64,000 nucleotides of DNA from contig NZ_JBDKSS010000023.1 in assembly GCF_039680535.1 (NCBI RefSeq), positions 1-64,000 on the forward strand. Direction: 5' to 3'. The stretch is from Parvibaculum sp039680535 (GTDB lineage Bacteria; Pseudomonadota; Alphaproteobacteria; Parvibaculales; Parvibaculaceae). Under the pieces are notes generated by a model. That model searched no databases and was not told where the DNA came from. It was given only the letters and a program-made list of their open reading frames with translations. A program made the position numbers and the translations under genes. This document shows, one piece after another, positions 17,637-26,245 of this stretch. Numbering within the stretch: the first letter of the stretch is position 1; the number at the start of each line of letters is the position of its first letter.

Positions 17637-18725
17637 ATGATGAATCGTAGAAATTTCAATAAGCTTCTGGGCGCCGGGCTTGTCACCGCCGCGGCTCCGA
17701 AGATCGTCACGCCGGCGCTGGCCGATGACGTGCTCAAGGTCGGCTTCGTCTATTTCGGACCGGTGGGTGACTTCGGCTGGACCTACCAGCACGATGTCGG
17801 CCGTCAGGACCTCGTCAAGAAATTCGGCGACAAGATCAAGACGACTTTCGTCGAGAATGTGCCGGAAAGCGCGGATGCCGAGCGCGTCATCGCGAACCTC
17901 GCGGCCAAGGGACACAAGCTCATCTTCACGACCTCGTTCGGCTATATGGATCCGACGATCAAGGCCGCGAAGCGCTTCCCAAAGACTTTCTTCGAGCATT
18001 GCGCGGGGTACAAGCTTGCCAGCAATGTCAGCGTCTACAATGTTCGCTTCTACGAAGGCCGTTACGTGCAGGGTGTCATTGCCGGCATGATGTCGAAGAC
18101 GGGCGTCGCGGGCTACATTGCCTCGATACCGATCCCGGAAGTCATCATGGGCATGAATGCCTTCCTGCTCGGAATGCGCAGCGTAAACCCCAATGCCAAG
18201 CTGAAGTTCATCATGGTCAACACCTGGTACGACCCGGGCAAGGAAGGCGATGCGGCAAAGGCGCTGATCGACCAGGGCTGCGATATCGTCACGCAGCATA
18301 CCGACTCGACCGCGCCGCTGCAGGTCTACGCGCAGCGCGGCATCAAGGGCTTCGGCGAAGCCACTGACATGCTGAAGTTCGCGCCCGGCGCGCAGCTTTC
18401 CTCTTCGGTCAACAACTGGGGCCCCTATTACATCAAGCGCGTACAGGACGTGCTCGACGGCACCTGGAAGTCCGAAAACACCTGGGGCGGCCTTGACTCC
18501 AAGATGCTGGAGATGGCGCCCTATCACAACATGCCCGACAATGTGGTCGCCGCAGCCAAGGAAACTGAAGAAAGCATCAAGAGCGGCAAGATCGTCGTCT
18601 TCAAGGGCCCGCTCAAGGATCAGAAGGGCGTGGCCAAGTCGACCGAAGGCGCCGTGCTCGATGACGGCAGCATCGCCGGAATGAACTGGCTCGTCGAAGG
18701 CGTGGTGGGCGATCTGCCGAAGTAA
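17637..18725 (+). CDS. BMP-family substrate-binding protein (system 1)
   Basis: 362 residues. The N-terminus NRRNFNKLLGAGLVTAAAPKIVTPALA looks like a Tat-type signal, with cleavage near residue 29. The mature part has the PnrA/BMP fold pattern (VGFVYFGPVGDFGWTYQHD, TTSFGYMDP, GKEGDAAKALIDQGCDIVTQHTDS). BMP proteins bind purine nucleosides or bases in the periplasm; the exact ligand is unknown. AAGGAG precedes the start. It closes the operon, which ends at the intrinsic terminator at 18750-18790. Unlike the binding protein of system 2 it is Tat-like, suggesting folding before export. Confidence 0.88.
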   Translation: MMNRRNFNKLLGAGLVTAAAPKIVTPALADDVLKVGFVYFGPVGDFGWTYQHDVGRQDLVKKFGDKIKTTFVENVPESADAERVIANLAAKGHKLIFTTSFGYMDPTIKAAKRFPKTFFEHCAGYKLASNVSVYNVRFYEGRYVQGVIAGMMSKTGVAGYIASIPIPEVIMGMNAFLLGMRSVNPNAKLKFIMVNTWYDPGKEGDAAKALIDQGCDIVTQHTDSTAPLQVYAQRGIKGFGEATDMLKFAPGAQLSSSVNNWGPYYIKRVQDVLDGTWKSENTWGGLDSKMLEMAPYHNMPDNVVAAAKETEESIKSGKIVVFKGPLKDQKGVAKSTEGAVLDDGSIAGMNWLVEGVVGDLPK

Positions 18726-18749
18726 TCGGTAGTCCTCGACAGAAAAATG

Positions 18750-18790
18750 AAGGGTCGCCCCGTGCCAGTGAAGCGGTGCGGCCCTTTTTC
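18750..18790 (+). terminator. Intrinsic terminator of the atzE-BMP operon
   Basis: Arms AGGGTCGC (18751-18758) and GCGGCCCT (18777-18784) pair with one G-U; an 18-base loop separates them and the second arm runs into TTTTTCTTTC. It lies 25 bases after the binding-protein stop. Confidence 0.75.
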
Positions 18791-18909
18791 TTTCTCATAG
18801 CTTCCTTATCAAAGCGGGTTCCGACCATCCGGCGGATGTGGGCAATTCCCTCCGTGGCCTACGGATGAGCTTGTGATGTATCTGGTCCGGTTCGATCAGC
18901 GCTAAACCG

Positions 18910-19197
18910 CGTACGGATAAAGCCGTCATCGTCTTTGGCATCTTCACCATCTTGAGGGCATGGTCGTGTGGACGCAAACATCGGTGGTGATGCCGGTCAG
19001 GACGATGTTCGCGATGCTGCGCGTGCGCAGGATGGGCTCGATGAGCGCGCGGGTGAGGCAGAGGTCATAACCCGTCCTGTCGACATAGCCGTCCCTGCCG
19101 CAGAAATCGGTCTGCATATCGATATGGTGAGTGCCATATTTTGAGGCGTCAGATTGCCGTCAAGGGGGCACGGATAGGGGTCGGATTTCGCAAAAGT
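18910..19197 (-). pseudogene. Decayed biuret-hydrolase-like (isochorismatase-family) gene
   Basis: Read on the minus strand, remnants appear in the order expected for a canonical BiuH. Frame one gives SDPYPCPLDGNLTPQNMALT; after an apparent 1-base deletion near 19120 the next frame gives IDMQTDFCGRDGYVDRTGYD and then ALIEPI; about 70 codons are missing; the same frame resumes with SIANIVLTGITTDVCVHTTM; about 25 more codons are missing; a third frame gives HALKMVKM. Catalytic Asp and Cys segments survive but the Lys region is deleted. It is more like classical BiuH than the intact paralogue at 11694. It lies just past the system 1 terminator and next to another cysteine hydrolase gene, inside an otherwise gene-free gap of 547 bases (18726-19272). 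Confidence 0.8.
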
Positions 19198-19272
19198 CTG
19201 GGACACTGAGAACCTCCGGCGTTGCTGCACCAATATTGTAGGCAAGATTGGTGCAAAGCACGGGGGTGCCGT

Positions 19273-19944
19273 CTAGTCCTTCCAGGCGGCGAGCAGATCG
19301 GCGCTATCCATCACAAGGCCCAGATGGAGCGAGATGATCTTGAGCGCCGCGTCTTCCATCTCGTCATTGGTGCCGCGAACGAGATCGCGCAGCACGACAA
19401 CGCGATAATTGTGGTTGCTGGCGTCGAAGGAGGAATTGAGAACGCAGCAATCGGTAAAGCCGCCGTCGAAGATCACCGTTTCGATACGCATGTTTCGCAG
19501 CAGAAAATCGAGATCGGTCGGATAGAAAGCCGAGAGCCGCTTCTTCGTCTCGACGATTAGATCGCCCTCGGCAACCTCGGTGACGAAGTTCGTCCAGCGC
19601 GTGCCCTGGATCGCATGCTCGTCGGCATTCGGAATGTCGCCCACATAAAGAGGGAACGTGCGTCGCCATGCTGAGGGAATGCCGTTGATGTCGTCGGCAC
19701 CACCTTTGCGCAGCACGCTGCGGACATGGATAACCGGAATGTCAAGCGCACGCGCAGCGCGGTGGAACTCGTTCAGCGGCTCCACGATCTCGCGGGCACG
19801 CGGTGCGGGGCAGGGGCAATCGGGCGTATCCGCGAGATGGCCCTCATGCATGTCGATCGAGACGATGGCCACATTCTTCCGGCCGACATAGTCTTCGAAG
19901 CCTTCCGGCAGCTCACGCTTTGCGCCATAGACATAGGCCTGCAT
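19273..19944 (-). CDS. Isochorismatase-family cysteine hydrolase
   Basis: 223 residues with D31 (VSIDMHEGHL), a Lys in VETKKRLSAFY and Cys in FTDCCVLNSS, the usual triad of the cysteine hydrolase superfamily. The family hydrolyses amides, ureido compounds or vinyl ethers; the substrate is not identifiable. AAGGAAA precedes the start. It is the last gene of the minus-strand operon with the second BMP transporter, 21 bases after permease B, so it probably acts on the imported compound or its oxygenase product. It is not close to the BiuH-like protein at 11694. Confidence 0.75.
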   Translation of the reverse strand: MQAYVYGAKRELPEGFEDYVGRKNVAIVSIDMHEGHLADTPDCPCPAPRAREIVEPLNEFHRAARALDIPVIHVRSVLRKGGADDINGIPSAWRRTFPLYVGDIPNADEHAIQGTRWTNFVTEVAEGDLIVETKKRLSAFYPTDLDFLLRNMRIETVIFDGGFTDCCVLNSSFDASNHNYRVVVLRDLVRGTNDEMEDAALKIISLHLGLVMDSADLLAAWKD

Positions 19945-19965
19945 TTCGCTTTCCTTCGTTTGGAG

Positions 19966-20904
19966 CTAGCGGCGTTCTTCGCGCACATGCGGCTGGCCCA
20001 GGGCGCCAGGTTCGTCCGTTGCGCCGCCGCGCTTCGACCATGCAACCCAGATCATCACGCAGAGGGTGACGACATAGGGAAGCATGAGCATGAAATACTG
20101 CGGTACCTTGATGCCTGCTGCCGCGATGCGCGGCATGGCGCTCTCGATGGCGCCGAAGAGAAGCGCGCCAAGCAGCGCGCGCCAAGGCCGCCAGCGGGCG
20201 AAGATGACGAGGGCGAGCGCGATCCAGCCGCGACCCGCGGTGACGTTATCGACCCATATCTTCGTGCTGGCGACTGAGATATAGGCGCCGGCGAGGCCGA
20301 CCAGCGCTGAACCCGCCATCACCGTAAGGAAGCGATAGGCGGTGACGTTGATTCCGGCCGCATCCGATGCCTCCGGGCTTTCGCCGACCGCGCGCAGGCG
20401 CAGGCCCACCATGCTACGCGTCAGCATCCGGTTGACGAGGTAGAAGATCGGGATGAGCAGGAAGACGATCATGTCCTGGCTGAAAAGGACGTGGCCGATC
20501 ACGGGAATTTCCGAGAGCGGCCAGATGTCGATGCGCCCGATGCCCGTGATGGGCTGGTTCTTCCATTCGAAGAGGTTGCCGAGAAGCGCCGTCAGCCCCT
20601 GACAAAAGAAGACCATGGCGAGACCCGCGATCACCTGATTGACGCGCAGGAGAACGGTCATTGTCGCAAAGAGCATGGAGACGAGCGCGGCCATGATCAT
20701 CGCAATGACGATCGCGACGGGCGGATAACCGCCCAAGATCAGCGTGGCGCCGATACCCGAAAGGGCGCCGACCAGCATGATGCCTTCGGCGGTGAGATTG
20801 AGGACTCCGGCCCGCTCGCAAAGGATGAGGCCGAGCGCTGCCAGCGCATAGGGAGCGGCATAGCCGGGGGTGTTTGCGATCCAGTTGATGAAGAGTTCGT
20901 ACAC
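19966..20904 (-). CDS. BMP-type ABC transporter permease B (system 2)
   Basis: 312 residues, with CERAGVLNLTAEGIMLVGALSG near the N-terminus and TAGRGWIALALVIFARW near residue 222. These are the same landmarks as the system 1 permease at 16598, so the two are paralogues. About nine membrane segments are predicted by eye. It follows permease A after 10 bases. Its C-terminus is a basic cytoplasmic tail (SKRGGATDEPG). Confidence 0.88.
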   Translation of the reverse strand: MYELFINWIANTPGYAAPYALAALGLILCERAGVLNLTAEGIMLVGALSGIGATLILGGYPPVAIVIAMIMAALVSMLFATMTVLLRVNQVIAGLAMVFFCQGLTALLGNLFEWKNQPITGIGRIDIWPLSEIPVIGHVLFSQDMIVFLLIPIFYLVNRMLTRSMVGLRLRAVGESPEASDAAGINVTAYRFLTVMAGSALVGLAGAYISVASTKIWVDNVTAGRGWIALALVIFARWRPWRALLGALLFGAIESAMPRIAAAGIKVPQYFMLMLPYVVTLCVMIWVAWSKRGGATDEPGALGQPHVREERR

Positions 20905-20914
20905 CTCGAGACCC

Positions 20915-22021
20915 TCAGCGAACGATGTGAATGCGGTGGCGGATCAGAAATTCCGATGCGGCAACGCATATGACAATGATCGCCTGGATGAGCTGAACCA
21001 TGGCGAAGGGGATCTGGTAGAAGACCTGAAGGCTTTGGCCGGAGATGAAAAGCATCGCGACGAGCATCGCCACGATAGCCGCAACGATGGGGTTATTACG
21101 CGACAGGAAGGCGATGAGAATGCCGGAGAAGAGATAACCGTCGGAGAAATTCTGGATCAGGCGGCCTTCCTGACCGGAGGCGACGATGAAGCCTGCAATG
21201 CCGGCAAGCGCACCGGAGAGCAATACTGAGGCGAGCGTTATCCGCCCGACCGGAATGCCGACCGCGCCTGCAACCTTGTCGCTCGCCTGTACGAACTTCA
21301 TGTAGAAGCCGAACCGCGTAAAGCCGACGAGCCACCAGATGAGAAGCGTTACAACAAGAGCCAGCGGCAGCGCGCCGCTGACACCGAAGATGTCCGGCAA
21401 GCGCTCGAAATCCGCATATTTGGCCGAGTGGGGAAAACCGTCGGAGGCGTCGCGCCAGGGGCCGTAGAGCAGGTGATAGAGGAAGTTCAGGGCGACATAA
21501 TTCATCAGCAGCGTCGAGATGATCTCGTTGACCGCGAGCTTGAGCTTCAGCTGTCCGGCTATGGCCACCCACAGCATGGCGCAGGCCGCGGCGGCGAAGA
21601 TCATGAGCGGCAGGCGCAGGGCCTCAGGCCCAATGTGGTGAAGCGATACGAATGTCGCGCCGATGCCGCCCCAGATCATCTGGCCTTCAAGGCCGAGATT
21701 CCAGAAGCGCGCGCGGAAGGCCACCGAGGCGCTGAGACCGACGAGGATGAACGGTGCGCCCTGAAAAAGCACGGAGCGCAGGTTGTCGCCGTCAGAGATC
21801 GTCTCGACAAGGAATTGGTCGAGCAGGTCTCCGGCGGGAACGCCGGCCCAGATGAGGATGAGGCCGGAGATGCAGACGCCGAGCGCTATGAACCCGGCGA
21901 GGTAGGCCGCCTGCCGCCAGGGAGAGATATCGCGCCGGACCTCAAGGTTGAGGCGGACGCCGCGCAGTCTGCGCTTTGCCACTGCAGACGCCGTCATCGT
22001 TGAAATTGCATCCTCAGACAT
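20915..22021 (-). CDS. BMP-type ABC transporter permease A (system 2)
   Basis: 368 residues, hydrophobic, with FRARFWNLGLEGQMIWGGIGA and VNEIISTLLMNYVALNF characteristic of YufP/NupB-type nucleoside permeases. A cytoplasmic N-terminal tail of about 35 residues precedes the first membrane helix. The start overlaps the ATPase stop by 8 bases, indicating coupled translation. Confidence 0.88.
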   Translation of the reverse strand: MSEDAISTMTASAVAKRRLRGVRLNLEVRRDISPWRQAAYLAGFIALGVCISGLILIWAGVPAGDLLDQFLVETISDGDNLRSVLFQGAPFILVGLSASVAFRARFWNLGLEGQMIWGGIGATFVSLHHIGPEALRLPLMIFAAAACAMLWVAIAGQLKLKLAVNEIISTLLMNYVALNFLYHLLYGPWRDASDGFPHSAKYADFERLPDIFGVSGALPLALVVTLLIWWLVGFTRFGFYMKFVQASDKVAGAVGIPVGRITLASVLLSGALAGIAGFIVASGQEGRLIQNFSDGYLFSGILIAFLSRNNPIVAAIVAMLVAMLFISGQSLQVFYQIPFAMVQLIQAIIVICVAASEFLIRHRIHIVR

Positions 22022-23519
22022 GACCCACCATGGCGCGTCCTACTTGTTGCCGGTCGGCCGGCGCGTCGAATTCGGCGACGAGGCGGCCATGCGTCATCAC
22101 GCCGATCCGGTCGGAAAGGGCAAGCACCTCGTCGAGGTCTTCGCTGATGAGGATGACGGCGGCGCCCGCCTCGCGCGCGGACATGAGGCGCGAATGGACG
22201 GCGGCGGTCGCCCGCGCGTCGAGGCCTCGGCTCGGGCTATGCGCGACGATCACATTGGGCGAGCGGCTGAACTCGCGCGCAATGACGAGCTTCTGCGCAT
22301 TGCCGCCGGAAAGCAGCGCCGCCTTTTGTGAAAGGGTACGAACGCCCTGCACGTCGAAGGCGGCGATGGCGGCCTCGGCATCCTTCTTCATGGTGCCCTG
22401 CCGTAGCCGCGCCCAGGAGCCATAGCGGCCGGCCCCCACGCCGCCGACGGCGAAATTGTCGGTGATCGATAAGCTGCCTGCGAGGGCGTAGCTATAGCGA
22501 TCGGCGGGAATGAAGGCAGCTCCGAGCGCGCGCATCCGGGCGGGGCTCGCCGCGGCAACGGCTTCGCCCGCGTCCTCGATCTGTATCAGACCGCTCTCAG
22601 GTTTGCGAACACCCATCAGCGCTTCGGCGAGTTCGCTCTGTCCGTTTCCACTGACGCCTGCGATACCGTAAATTTCGCCCGCGCGGACATGAAAGCTCGC
22701 GTCTTCAAGCGCGATGTGCCCGTCGGCGCGCGCGCAACGCAGGTTGATGACTTCGATACGGCGGCGTCCGAAATGCCCCGGACTGCGCGCGGGGAGAGGG
22801 AGATTGGCGCCGACGGTCAGCTCCGTCAGCTCTTCGGTTGTCCTGGTCGCGGGATCGATGGTCGCGACGGTCTTGCCGCCGCGCATGACGGTAACGCGAT
22901 CGGCGAACTTCTTGACGTCGGAAAGCTTGTGCGTGACGAGAATGATTGCCGCGCCCTGAGCGGCGATGCCGCGCGCGGTGGTCAGCAGCGTTTCCGCCTC
23001 CTGATCCGTCAGCACGGCGGTGGGCTCGTCGAGGATGAGAATCCGTGCGCCGCCAACGAGAACCTTCAGGATCTCGGTGCGCTGCTGTTCTGCGACGGAA
23101 AGTTCGCCGACGCGTCGTGTGGGATCGATATTGAAGCCGAGCGCATCGGAGCGCTTGCGGATTTCATCGGAGATTTCGCGGATGCCCTTGCCGAAGCTCC
23201 GGCGCGGATTTGCGAGAAGGATGTTTTCCGCAACGGTGAAAGGCTTCACCAGCTTGAAATGCTGATGAACCATTCCGATCCCGCGCGCACTCGCCTCGCT
23301 GGGGCCTGAGAGCGAGACTTCCGCCCCGTGGAGCAGCATCTGGCCGGAGTCGGGGGTATAGAGGCCGCAGGCCACATTCATCAGAGAGGATTTTCCGGCG
23401 CCGTTTTCGCCGAGCAGCGCATGGACCTCGCCCGCATAGGCAGAGAAGCGCGCGTCGTCCAGCGCGACAAAGCTGTCGAAGGTCTTGCGGATATCGACAA
23501 GGTCAAGCGCGGGCGTCAT
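22014..23519 (-). CDS. BMP-type ABC transporter ATPase (system 2)
   Basis: 501 residues from ATG 23519, with tandem ABC domains: GENGAGKSS and ILILDEPTAVL in the first, GVSGNGQSE and LSGGNAQK in the second. The layout is that of nucleoside/ribose-type importers. ATG 23519 is preferred to an upstream in-frame start at 23546 because AAGG lies 8 bases before it and the upstream start falls in the hairpin. It follows the binding protein gene across that hairpin, which may lower ATPase expression relative to the binding protein. Confidence 0.88.
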   Translation of the reverse strand: MTPALDLVDIRKTFDSFVALDDARFSAYAGEVHALLGENGAGKSSLMNVACGLYTPDSGQMLLHGAEVSLSGPSEASARGIGMVHQHFKLVKPFTVAENILLANPRRSFGKGIREISDEIRKRSDALGFNIDPTRRVGELSVAEQQRTEILKVLVGGARILILDEPTAVLTDQEAETLLTTARGIAAQGAAIILVTHKLSDVKKFADRVTVMRGGKTVATIDPATRTTEELTELTVGANLPLPARSPGHFGRRRIEVINLRCARADGHIALEDASFHVRAGEIYGIAGVSGNGQSELAEALMGVRKPESGLIQIEDAGEAVAAASPARMRALGAAFIPADRYSYALAGSLSITDNFAVGGVGAGRYGSWARLRQGTMKKDAEAAIAAFDVQGVRTLSQKAALLSGGNAQKLVIAREFSRSPNVIVAHSPSRGLDARATAAVHSRLMSAREAGAAVILISEDLDEVLALSDRIGVMTHGRLVAEFDAPADRQQVGRAMVGHV

Positions 23520-23544
23520 GAAGATAACCTTGATTGCAGAGATC

Positions 23545-23575
23545 AAGGACGCGAAGCGCGAAGCTTCGCGTCCTT
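23545..23575 (-). repeat. Strong hairpin between binding-protein and ATPase genes
   Basis: Perfect 13-bp inverted repeat (AAGGACGCGAAGC and GCTTCGCGTCCTT) with a 5-base loop, located in the 66-base gap. No T-run on the minus strand, so complete termination is unlikely. It probably protects the 3' end of the binding-protein message or attenuates transcription, as seen at malE-malF type junctions. Confidence 0.6.
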
Positions 23576-23585
23576 GTCGTTTCGC

Positions 23586-24683
23586 TTACTTCTGCGTGAT
23601 GACGCCCGGTACGTACCAGTCCATCTTCCAGAGGCCGGCATCGTCGAGAACCTTGCCGGCGGGCACCACTTCCTTGCCGCTCACGTCGGTGATCGGACCG
23701 GCATAGATTTCCTTGCCGTCGATGAGGGCCTGACGTTCCGCCATGACTTTTTTCACGACGTCGGCGGGAACGAGCTTTTCGTTCAGGATGATGTCGGTCG
23801 GACCTTCCTTGATGGTCGGGAAGGCGCCATAGGGATTGGGCTTCCAACCACCGGCGATGATCTTCTTGAGTTCCGGCGTCAGATAACGATCCCAGTACCA
23901 GACCGATGAACAGAGCGTTGCCTTGGGAGCGAATTCGCCGAGATCGCGGTGATGGCCCGTGCCGAAAACGCCGCGCTCCTGCGCGACGATCTGCGGTGTC
24001 GGCGTGTCCACATGCTGGCCGATGACGTCCGCACCACCATCGATGAGGGCTTCTGCGGCCGCGCGCTCCTTGACCGGATCGGCCCAGGTGCCGATGAAGA
24101 TGGCCGTCGTCGTCGCCTTCGGGTTGGAGAGCTTGGCGCCCATTTCGAAGCCGTTCACCGTCCAATTCACGACGCCATAGGGGTTGGCGCCGACGAAGCC
24201 GAGCTTGCCGGTCTTCGAGACGGCGCCGGCGACCATGCCGCAGAGATACTGACTCTCATAAGTGCGGCCGTAAAAGGCCTGAAGGTTCGGACCGTTGGTC
24301 GTGCCGGAGCCATTCAGGAAGGCGACGTCCGGATATTTTTTCGAAAGGGCGAGGAAGGTGTCGGAATAGCCGAAGGCCGTGCCGATGATGATGTTGTAGC
24401 CCTTCTTGATGAACTTCTCGACCGGCGGCGTGATCTTCGCGGCGTTTTCGTCGACGTTCTCGACATAGGCGATCTTCGTGCCGAGATCCTTTTCCATGCG
24501 CTCGCGCGCTTCTTCAAAAGCCTGCGTCCAGCCACCATCATTCTTCGCGCCATACATGATGATCGCGATCTTGGGCTTTCCCTTCAGCGAAAAGCCGGCG
24601 TCATCCGCGAAGGCGGAGCCGCTCAACATGCCGACCGCGACGGCCGCTGCCGTCGTGATCCTCAGCCACCAGTTTGATCTCAT
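23586..24683 (-). CDS. BMP-family substrate-binding protein (system 2)
   Basis: 365 residues with a Sec-type signal peptide (basic start, hydrophobic to SGSAFA near residue 26). The mature domain has PKIAIIMYGAKNDGGWTQAF, IIGTAFGYSD and ADPVKERAAAEALIDGGADVIGQHVDTPTP, typical of BMP/PnrA nucleoside-binding proteins and of the autoinducer-binding-like periplasmic fold. It delivers ligand to the permeases encoded downstream. It is 96 bases after the VOC gene in the same orientation; no separate promoter is clear, so the transporter probably depends on the controlled promoter at 26.2 kb. Confidence 0.88.
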   Translation of the reverse strand: MRSNWWLRITTAAAVAVGMLSGSAFADDAGFSLKGKPKIAIIMYGAKNDGGWTQAFEEARERMEKDLGTKIAYVENVDENAAKITPPVEKFIKKGYNIIIGTAFGYSDTFLALSKKYPDVAFLNGSGTTNGPNLQAFYGRTYESQYLCGMVAGAVSKTGKLGFVGANPYGVVNWTVNGFEMGAKLSNPKATTTAIFIGTWADPVKERAAAEALIDGGADVIGQHVDTPTPQIVAQERGVFGTGHHRDLGEFAPKATLCSSVWYWDRYLTPELKKIIAGGWKPNPYGAFPTIKEGPTDIILNEKLVPADVVKKVMAERQALIDGKEIYAGPITDVSGKEVVPAGKVLDDAGLWKMDWYVPGVITQK

Positions 24684-24779
24684 CGAACTACCCTCTTTCT
24701 ATGGGAACGATATCGGGTCTCTCAGCGGCTACGCCCCCCATTCTTGGACTCAGACGTAGGTTTCGAAATTGCGGGCCCG

Positions 24780-25169
24780 TCAATCCAGCATCTTGTTGAT
24801 GCGGAACACGTTGCCCTCGGGATCAAGCAGAACGGCCTGATACCAGTTGTAGTAGGTCTTGTAGGGTTCCTTGATCAGCGTCGCGCCCTTCGAGAGCGCG
24901 ACAGGAACCATGCGATCGACTTCTTCCGGTGTGTCGACATCGATGTTCAGCAGAAACTTGATGCCCTTCGTATCCGCGTAGTCGCTGAGCTTCAGAAGCT
25001 CGTAGGCGTCGAGCGCATTGAAGCCGATTGCACTCTTTCCGGTATCGATGCCGCGAAAGATTGGTGAACGAATGGCTTCAATCTCGGTGAAGCCGAAGAC
25101 GTCCATGTAGAAGCTTGAAAGCGCGACGATGTCCTTCGCGAAAATATTGACGTAGGAAAGCGCGGCCAT
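24780..25169 (-). CDS. VOC-superfamily (glyoxalase-like) protein
   Basis: 129 residues forming one vicinal-oxygen-chelate module pair, beginning AALSYVNIFAKDIVALSSFY and ending LLDPEGNVFRINKML. These beta-alpha-beta-beta-beta repeats bind a divalent metal in isomerases, dioxygenases and glyoxalases. The start ATG overlaps the oxygenase stop (TGATG). The function is unknown; coupling to a 2-oxoglutarate oxygenase and a nucleoside-type transporter suggests a step in the same catabolic route. Confidence 0.7.
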   Translation of the reverse strand: MAALSYVNIFAKDIVALSSFYMDVFGFTEIEAIRSPIFRGIDTGKSAIGFNALDAYELLKLSDYADTKGIKFLLNIDVDTPEEVDRMVPVALSKGATLIKEPYKTYYNWYQAVLLDPEGNVFRINKMLD

Positions 25170-26179
25170 CACGCAGCCTCGACGGAGGTCTGCTTGACGA
25201 ACTTGCTCTTCAGATGATCGCCCGAGCTGATCGGCGCATATTTGATCGGGCGGCTGTCGTCGTGGCAGCTATCGAGACAGGTCACCATCGCGTCATAGTT
25301 CGGCTGATGGAAGAAGACGAGCGAGATGCGGCGGCTGCCGAGCGCCTTGTCGCGCGGCGGATTGACGACCCGGTGCATGGTGGATTTCCAGATGTCGTTG
25401 GTCCACTGCATCATCAGGTCGCCGATATTGACGACGAAAGCGCCGGGAACGGGCCGCGCAGGCACCCATTCTCCATCGTCGTTGAGAACTTCAAGCCCAC
25501 CGGGCGCTTCTTCCTGCCGGACGATGGTGAGGCTGCCATAGTCGGAATGCGCGCCGGCCCGCATCTGGCCGGGCTCCGGCGGCGTCGTCTGATCGGGGTA
25601 GTTCAGCGCGCGCAGCATGCTGATGTGCTTGTCGATCTTGTCCTCGAAGAAATCCTCGGGCAGGTCGAGCGCCATGGCGAACATGGCCATGAGCTGCGCT
25701 GAAAGCTTCTCCATCGCATGGAAATATTCGGTCCAGACCGGCTTCAGCAGCGACGGCGAGGCGGGCCAGACATTCGGTGCGAAGTGAGGACCCGCCTCGG
25801 CGCCGGTGTAATAGGGATCGCTGGCGGGCACGTCGGTCGGCCCGATGGAAAAGGATTCCTTGAGGTCGGGCGGCGTCTTGTCGTCGAGGCTGTAGGCGAG
25901 ACCTTCTCCCATCAGCGGGCTGTAGCCGCGCACCTGATCGGGGCTTGGCCGCTCAACCTTCATCTTCTCTGCCTCGGGAAGATCGAAAAAGGCTTTGGCC
26001 GTGTCGTAGGTCTGCTGGATGAGGGCCTCAGGAACCCCATGTCCCGTAATCACGAGGAAGCCGATATCGCGGCAGGCGCGGCCGACTTCGGCGGCGACCT
26101 TCTTCTTGCCCTCAGGCGTTCCCTTGAGGAATGGCGAAATGTCGATTATCGGCACTGCTTTGAGTGTCATCGCGCTCAT
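25169..26179 (-). CDS. 2-oxoglutarate/Fe(II) oxygenase, isopenicillin-N-synthase family
   Basis: 336 residues. The N-terminal DIOX_N module (VPIIDISPF, RDIGFLVITGHGVP) is followed by the jelly-roll core with H211-x-D213 and H269 as iron ligands and R284-x-S286 for 2-oxoglutarate. In this family thymine 7-hydroxylase of fungi acts on pyrimidine bases; others act on amino acids, flavonoids or antibiotics. It is the first gene of the operon with the VOC protein, BMP transporter and cysteine hydrolase, and carries a perfect RutR-like palindrome upstream, so a pyrimidine-related substrate such as thymine is a fair hypothesis. A start 9 bases downstream (second ATG) is also possible. Confidence 0.82.
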   Translation of the reverse strand: MSAMTLKAVPIIDISPFLKGTPEGKKKVAAEVGRACRDIGFLVITGHGVPEALIQQTYDTAKAFFDLPEAEKMKVERPSPDQVRGYSPLMGEGLAYSLDDKTPPDLKESFSIGPTDVPASDPYYTGAEAGPHFAPNVWPASPSLLKPVWTEYFHAMEKLSAQLMAMFAMALDLPEDFFEDKIDKHISMLRALNYPDQTTPPEPGQMRAGAHSDYGSLTIVRQEEAPGGLEVLNDDGEWVPARPVPGAFVVNIGDLMMQWTNDIWKSTMHRVVNPPRDKALGSRRISLVFFHQPNYDAMVTCLDSCHDDSRPIKYAPISSGDHLKSKFVKQTSVEAA

Positions 26180-26220
26180 CCGTCTTTGTTCGTTGCGTCG
26201 TCGTGGAATTCGTCAGAATC

Positions 26221-26236
26221 CTGACCAATTGGTCAG
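26221..26236. promoter_or_regulatory. RutR-like operator, perfect palindrome
   Basis: CTGACCAATTGGTCAG, a perfect 16-bp dyad containing the complete TGACCAnnTGGTCA core of the E. coli RutR operator. It lies 10 bases downstream of the sigma-54-like element at 26246-26260 on the minus strand, so it covers the predicted transcription start of the oxygenase-BMP operon, consistent with repression. Confidence 0.75.
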
Positions 26237-26245
26237 GCTCATTCT

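Noticed and set aside
22014..23546. Upstream in-frame start at 23546 for the system 2 ATPase
   Set aside because: The extra nine residues come from the hairpin region and lack a ribosome-binding site; ATG 23519 has one.
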